Part shown: positions 61,964 through 64,000 of the stretch, one piece after another | Numbering within the stretch: position 1 is the stretch's first letter | Layout: every line of letters begins with the position of its first letter | From: Alteribacillus sp041949975 | GTDB taxonomy: Bacteria > Bacillota > Bacilli > Bacillales > Marinococcaceae | Assembly: GCF_041949975.1 (NCBI RefSeq) | Contig: NZ_JBHFQG010000017.1 | Location: 1 to 64,000, forward strand | Length of the DNA: 64,000 bases | Direction of reading: 5' to 3' | Made by a program: the position numbers and the translations under genes | The notes under the pieces: model-generated | Told to the model about the DNA's origin: nothing | The model's input: only the letters and a program-made list of their open reading frames with translations | Databases searched by the model: none

Positions 61964-63151
61964 ATGGAACGGGAATGGAAAGGAAAAGTTATATTTCATG
62001 TAGACATTAATAGTTTTTATGCCTCGGTAGAAAAAGTACACGATCCTTCCTTAACAGGAAAACCTTTAGCAATAGCAGGTAATCCAAAAGAACGAAGAGG
62101 GATAGTGGTTACGGCAAGTTATGAAGCGAGAGCTTATGGTGTGAAAACTACAATGCCTGTGCGGGAAGCTAGAAAAAAATGTCCCAGCTTAATTATCCGT
62201 CCTCCTGATTTTGAAAAATACAGAGAAGCCTCAAGAGAAATGTTCCATTTCTTAGCAGAATACACCGAGCTTGTAGAGCCTGTTTCTATCGATGAAGGCT
62301 ACATGGATATGACGCTTCCTTTTAAAGAAGGCCAAACTGTTCAGAATGCATATGATTTACAAAACAGGATGCAAAGAGAGTTAGGATTGCCTTGCAGCAT
62401 TGGAATAGCTCCTAATAAATTTTTAGCAAAGATGGCAAGTGACATGAAAAAGCCGTTAGGAATTACTGTACTTAGAAAAAGAGAGCTTTCTCAAAAATTA
62501 TGGCCTCTCCCAATTGAAGAAATGCATGGTGTCGGTTATAAAACAGCAGAAAAATTAAAACAATGGAACATTTTTACCATAGGTGATTTAGCATCATATT
62601 CTTCCTCTTCACTGGAGGGAAGGTTTGGCGTGAAAGGAAAAAAATTATACGAACGTGCTAATGGGATCGATCACCGAGAAGTCGACCCAGAAGCTGCCAA
62701 AGAAGTGAAAAGTGTAGGGAACTCAAAAACATTATCGGCAGATGTTCAAGATAGAGATGAACTAAGGAAGGTGCTCGAAGTTCTTTCTAACAAAGTAGAA
62801 GAAAGAATGAAACAAAAAGAAGTGTGTTCAGCCAACATACAATTAATGATCAGGTACAGCGATCGAAAAACTATAACAAGAAGCAAGAAACTTCCAAATC
62901 CTTTATTTTCTTCTGTAGAAATAAATAGACAGGCATCTGAATTATTGGATAAACATTGGAATGGGAACCCTGTTCGGTTAATAGGAGTGACAGCACTGAA
63001 TGTTGTTCCTGTTTCTGAATCTTATCAACAGCTTGACTTGTTTTCATATAAAAAAGAAGAAAAGGAAGCCAAACTATCAGAAATAATTGCCAAGCTGACA
63101 AATAAATATGGAAATCACATGGTTTTTAAAGGCAACCATTTTAAAAAATGA
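61964..63151 (+). CDS. dinB: DNA polymerase Y family (Pol IV, YqjH-like)
   Basis: This translesion polymerase inserts opposite damaged bases at low fidelity. From ATG 61964 (AAGGAGG six bases before) the protein has 395 aa with FHVDINSFYASVEKVHD, the catalytic SIDEGYMDMT, the helix-hairpin-helix region GVGYKTAEKLKQW and a little-finger domain. A C-terminal QQLDLFSYK contains the clamp-binding motif QLDLF, which docks it to DnaN. It corresponds to PolY1/YqjH by position after yqjE. A 5' extension to 61916 would cover the terminator and ribosome-binding site. Confidence 0.93.
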   Translation: MEREWKGKVIFHVDINSFYASVEKVHDPSLTGKPLAIAGNPKERRGIVVTASYEARAYGVKTTMPVREARKKCPSLIIRPPDFEKYREASREMFHFLAEYTELVEPVSIDEGYMDMTLPFKEGQTVQNAYDLQNRMQRELGLPCSIGIAPNKFLAKMASDMKKPLGITVLRKRELSQKLWPLPIEEMHGVGYKTAEKLKQWNIFTIGDLASYSSSSLEGRFGVKGKKLYERANGIDHREVDPEAAKEVKSVGNSKTLSADVQDRDELRKVLEVLSNKVEERMKQKEVCSANIQLMIRYSDRKTITRSKKLPNPLFSSVEINRQASELLDKHWNGNPVRLIGVTALNVVPVSESYQQLDLFSYKKEEKEAKLSEIIAKLTNKYGNHMVFKGNHFKK

Positions 63152-63180
63152 GCTGGTGTATAAGCACCAGCTTTTTTAAA
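63149..63180 (+). terminator. Terminator after dinB
   Basis: AGCTGGTG and CACCAGCT form the stem around TATAAG, followed by TTTTT. Confidence 0.88.
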
Positions 63181-63286
63181 ACAGTTAATTGGATTCCTAC
63201 GCGACAATCCGAGTTTTTTAATAAAGAAGGTTTGAGGATAAGCGTAGTACACCGTGGAAATAAATATTTCTAGTCCGTAAGTCTGA

Positions 63287-63313
63287 TAAATATAGTTTAA
63301 ATACAGCCGATAT
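63287..63313 (+). promoter_or_regulatory. Sigma-D (sigma-28) flagellar promoter
   Basis: TAAA (63287–63290), exactly 15 bp, then GCCGATAT (63306–63313) is the textbook sigma-D promoter of Bacillus motility genes. It lies 32 bp upstream of the start codon of the next gene. Confidence 0.85.
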
Positions 63314-63345
63314 TATTATTAGAGTAATCGAACGGGGTGAACACC

Positions 63346-64000
63346 ATGAAATTGTTATCCAATTTTTTTGCTGCCCAAAATAAGGATGCATCTTTACCTT
63401 TAAGAGAAGGGTCGGTATACCGGGCAAATATATTAGAACGGAACGGAAATAATGAGGCAATTATCAATTTGCGAAACACAAAAATCAAAACATTTTTTCA
63501 AGGAAGCGTGCCTCAGCAAAATAACGTTGCTTTTCAAGTGATGGGAAGAAAGGAAGGAGAACTCCTGGTACGTGCGATCTCATCTGACTCGAATGCAGGT
63601 GGGAAAACTAATGGAGTATCTATTTCTGCTATTTTAAAAAACTTAGGAGTTGTTCAGCCTTCTAATGCAGTGAAGAACGGAGCAGGAATTTTACTGCAGA
63701 CAGGTACAGCACTTACGAAATCTGCAGCTCATTCTCTGCAGAATTTTATGGATAAGGAAACAGGAACGACGGAGCAGAAGCTGCCGACAGTACAAACTGC
63801 AGCTTCTAAAGGAATAGATATAACGGAAAATAATCTCCGCTATATTCATGAGACCTTACACAGTAAAAGCGCTGTTGATTTTATGAAGGGCCTTACAGAT
63901 ACGGTCAACTCCTCCGAGCGAGCTCAAACACAATTATCAGGTGATGATGTAAATGAGGCAGTGAAAAACGCAGTACGTACGACAGCAGCAAATGATAAAG
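63346..64000 (+). CDS. Sigma-D-controlled protein, possibly FliK-like; 3' end outside window
   Basis: ATG 63346 follows ACGGGGTGA, and the frame is open to the window edge (218 codons). The visible part has a compact N-terminal domain (GSVYRANILERN, AIINLRNTKIKTFFQGS, NNVAFQVMGRKEGELLVRAI) resembling the small beta-domain of hook-length-control-like proteins, then a polar Ser/Thr/Gln-rich linker with short helical repeats (ILLQTGTALTKSAAHSLQNF). The sigma-D promoter supports a motility role. The decisive C-terminal domain is beyond the window, so the family call is tentative. Confidence 0.5.
   Translation, partial: MKLLSNFFAAQNKDASLPLREGSVYRANILERNGNNEAIINLRNTKIKTFFQGSVPQQNNVAFQVMGRKEGELLVRAISSDSNAGGKTNGVSISAILKNLGVVQPSNAVKNGAGILLQTGTALTKSAAHSLQNFMDKETGTTEQKLPTVQTAASKGIDITENNLRYIHETLHSKSAVDFMKGLTDTVNSSERAQTQLSGDDVNEAVKNAVRTTAANDK

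Noticed and set aside
1..64000. CRISPR arrays, prophage modules, toxin–antitoxin pairs, rRNA operons
   Set aside because: No regularly spaced repeats, cas genes, phage structural genes or rRNA sequence were seen on either strand.

Overview
The window is a low-GC, endospore-forming Firmicute chromosome, most likely a Bacillaceae member of the alkaliphilic or halophilic kind. The evidence is a complete spoIIIA operon, spoIVB and spo0A, gene order that follows the Bacillus subtilis yqgX–yqjH interval closely, and an OLE RNA with its partner gene oapA, a pair known mainly from extremophilic or anaerobic Gram-positives. The genus is inference; no 16S rRNA is present.

Layout. 1–750: the 3' end of an ISLre2-type transposase gene and a strong terminator. 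0.9–4.4 kb: yqgX, yqgW, yqhG, yqhH. 4.57–8.9 kb: a tandem glycine riboswitch with terminator controlling gcvT–gcvPA–gcvPB (glycine cleavage), then yqhL, the octanoyltransferase lipM (lipoate supply for glycine cleavage and BkdB) and a D-amino acid aminotransferase. 11.6–20.2 kb: B12-dependent ribonucleotide reductase nrdJ behind tandem NrdR-like boxes, mntR, yqhO, a PAP2-like membrane protein, yqhP, yqhR, yqhT and efp. 20.8–26.0 kb: spoIIIAA–AH. 26.2–37.4 kb: an acidic unknown protein, yqhY, then nusB–folD–xseA–xseB–ispA–OLE RNA–oapA–dxs–tlyA–ahrC–recN. 37.5–39.8 kb: spoIVB and spo0A, the latter with three perfect 0A boxes upstream.

39.85–42.1 kb is an accessory island: a decayed IS3-family element and a ~330-bp repeat with terminal inverted repeats, placed directly behind spo0A. 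42.2–44.8 kb: a steA–glycosyltransferase–MraY-like trio, probably envelope or division related. 44.8–55.2 kb: yqzF, the sigma-54 activator bkdR, a canonical -24/-12 promoter and the bkd operon. In that operon bcd, lpdV, bkdAA, bkdAB and bkdB are intact while ptb and buk each carry several frameshifts. The cell therefore appears able to make branched-chain acyl-CoA from branched-chain amino acids, but not to convert it to acid plus ATP through this locus.

55.3–64 kb: a Zur-box-controlled zinc-binding lipoprotein, bacilliredoxin brxB, an unknown 122-aa protein, tRNA-Arg(CCG), yqjA, an L,D-transpeptidase, a 30-codon gene resembling the stressosome anchor Prli42, methylmalonyl-CoA epimerase, peptidase yqjE, an Hpr-like MarR regulator, DNA polymerase Y, and finally a gene cut by the window edge that sits behind a textbook sigma-D promoter. 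The most notable system is the OLE RNA/OapA pair; the most notable lesion is the selective decay of ptb and buk.
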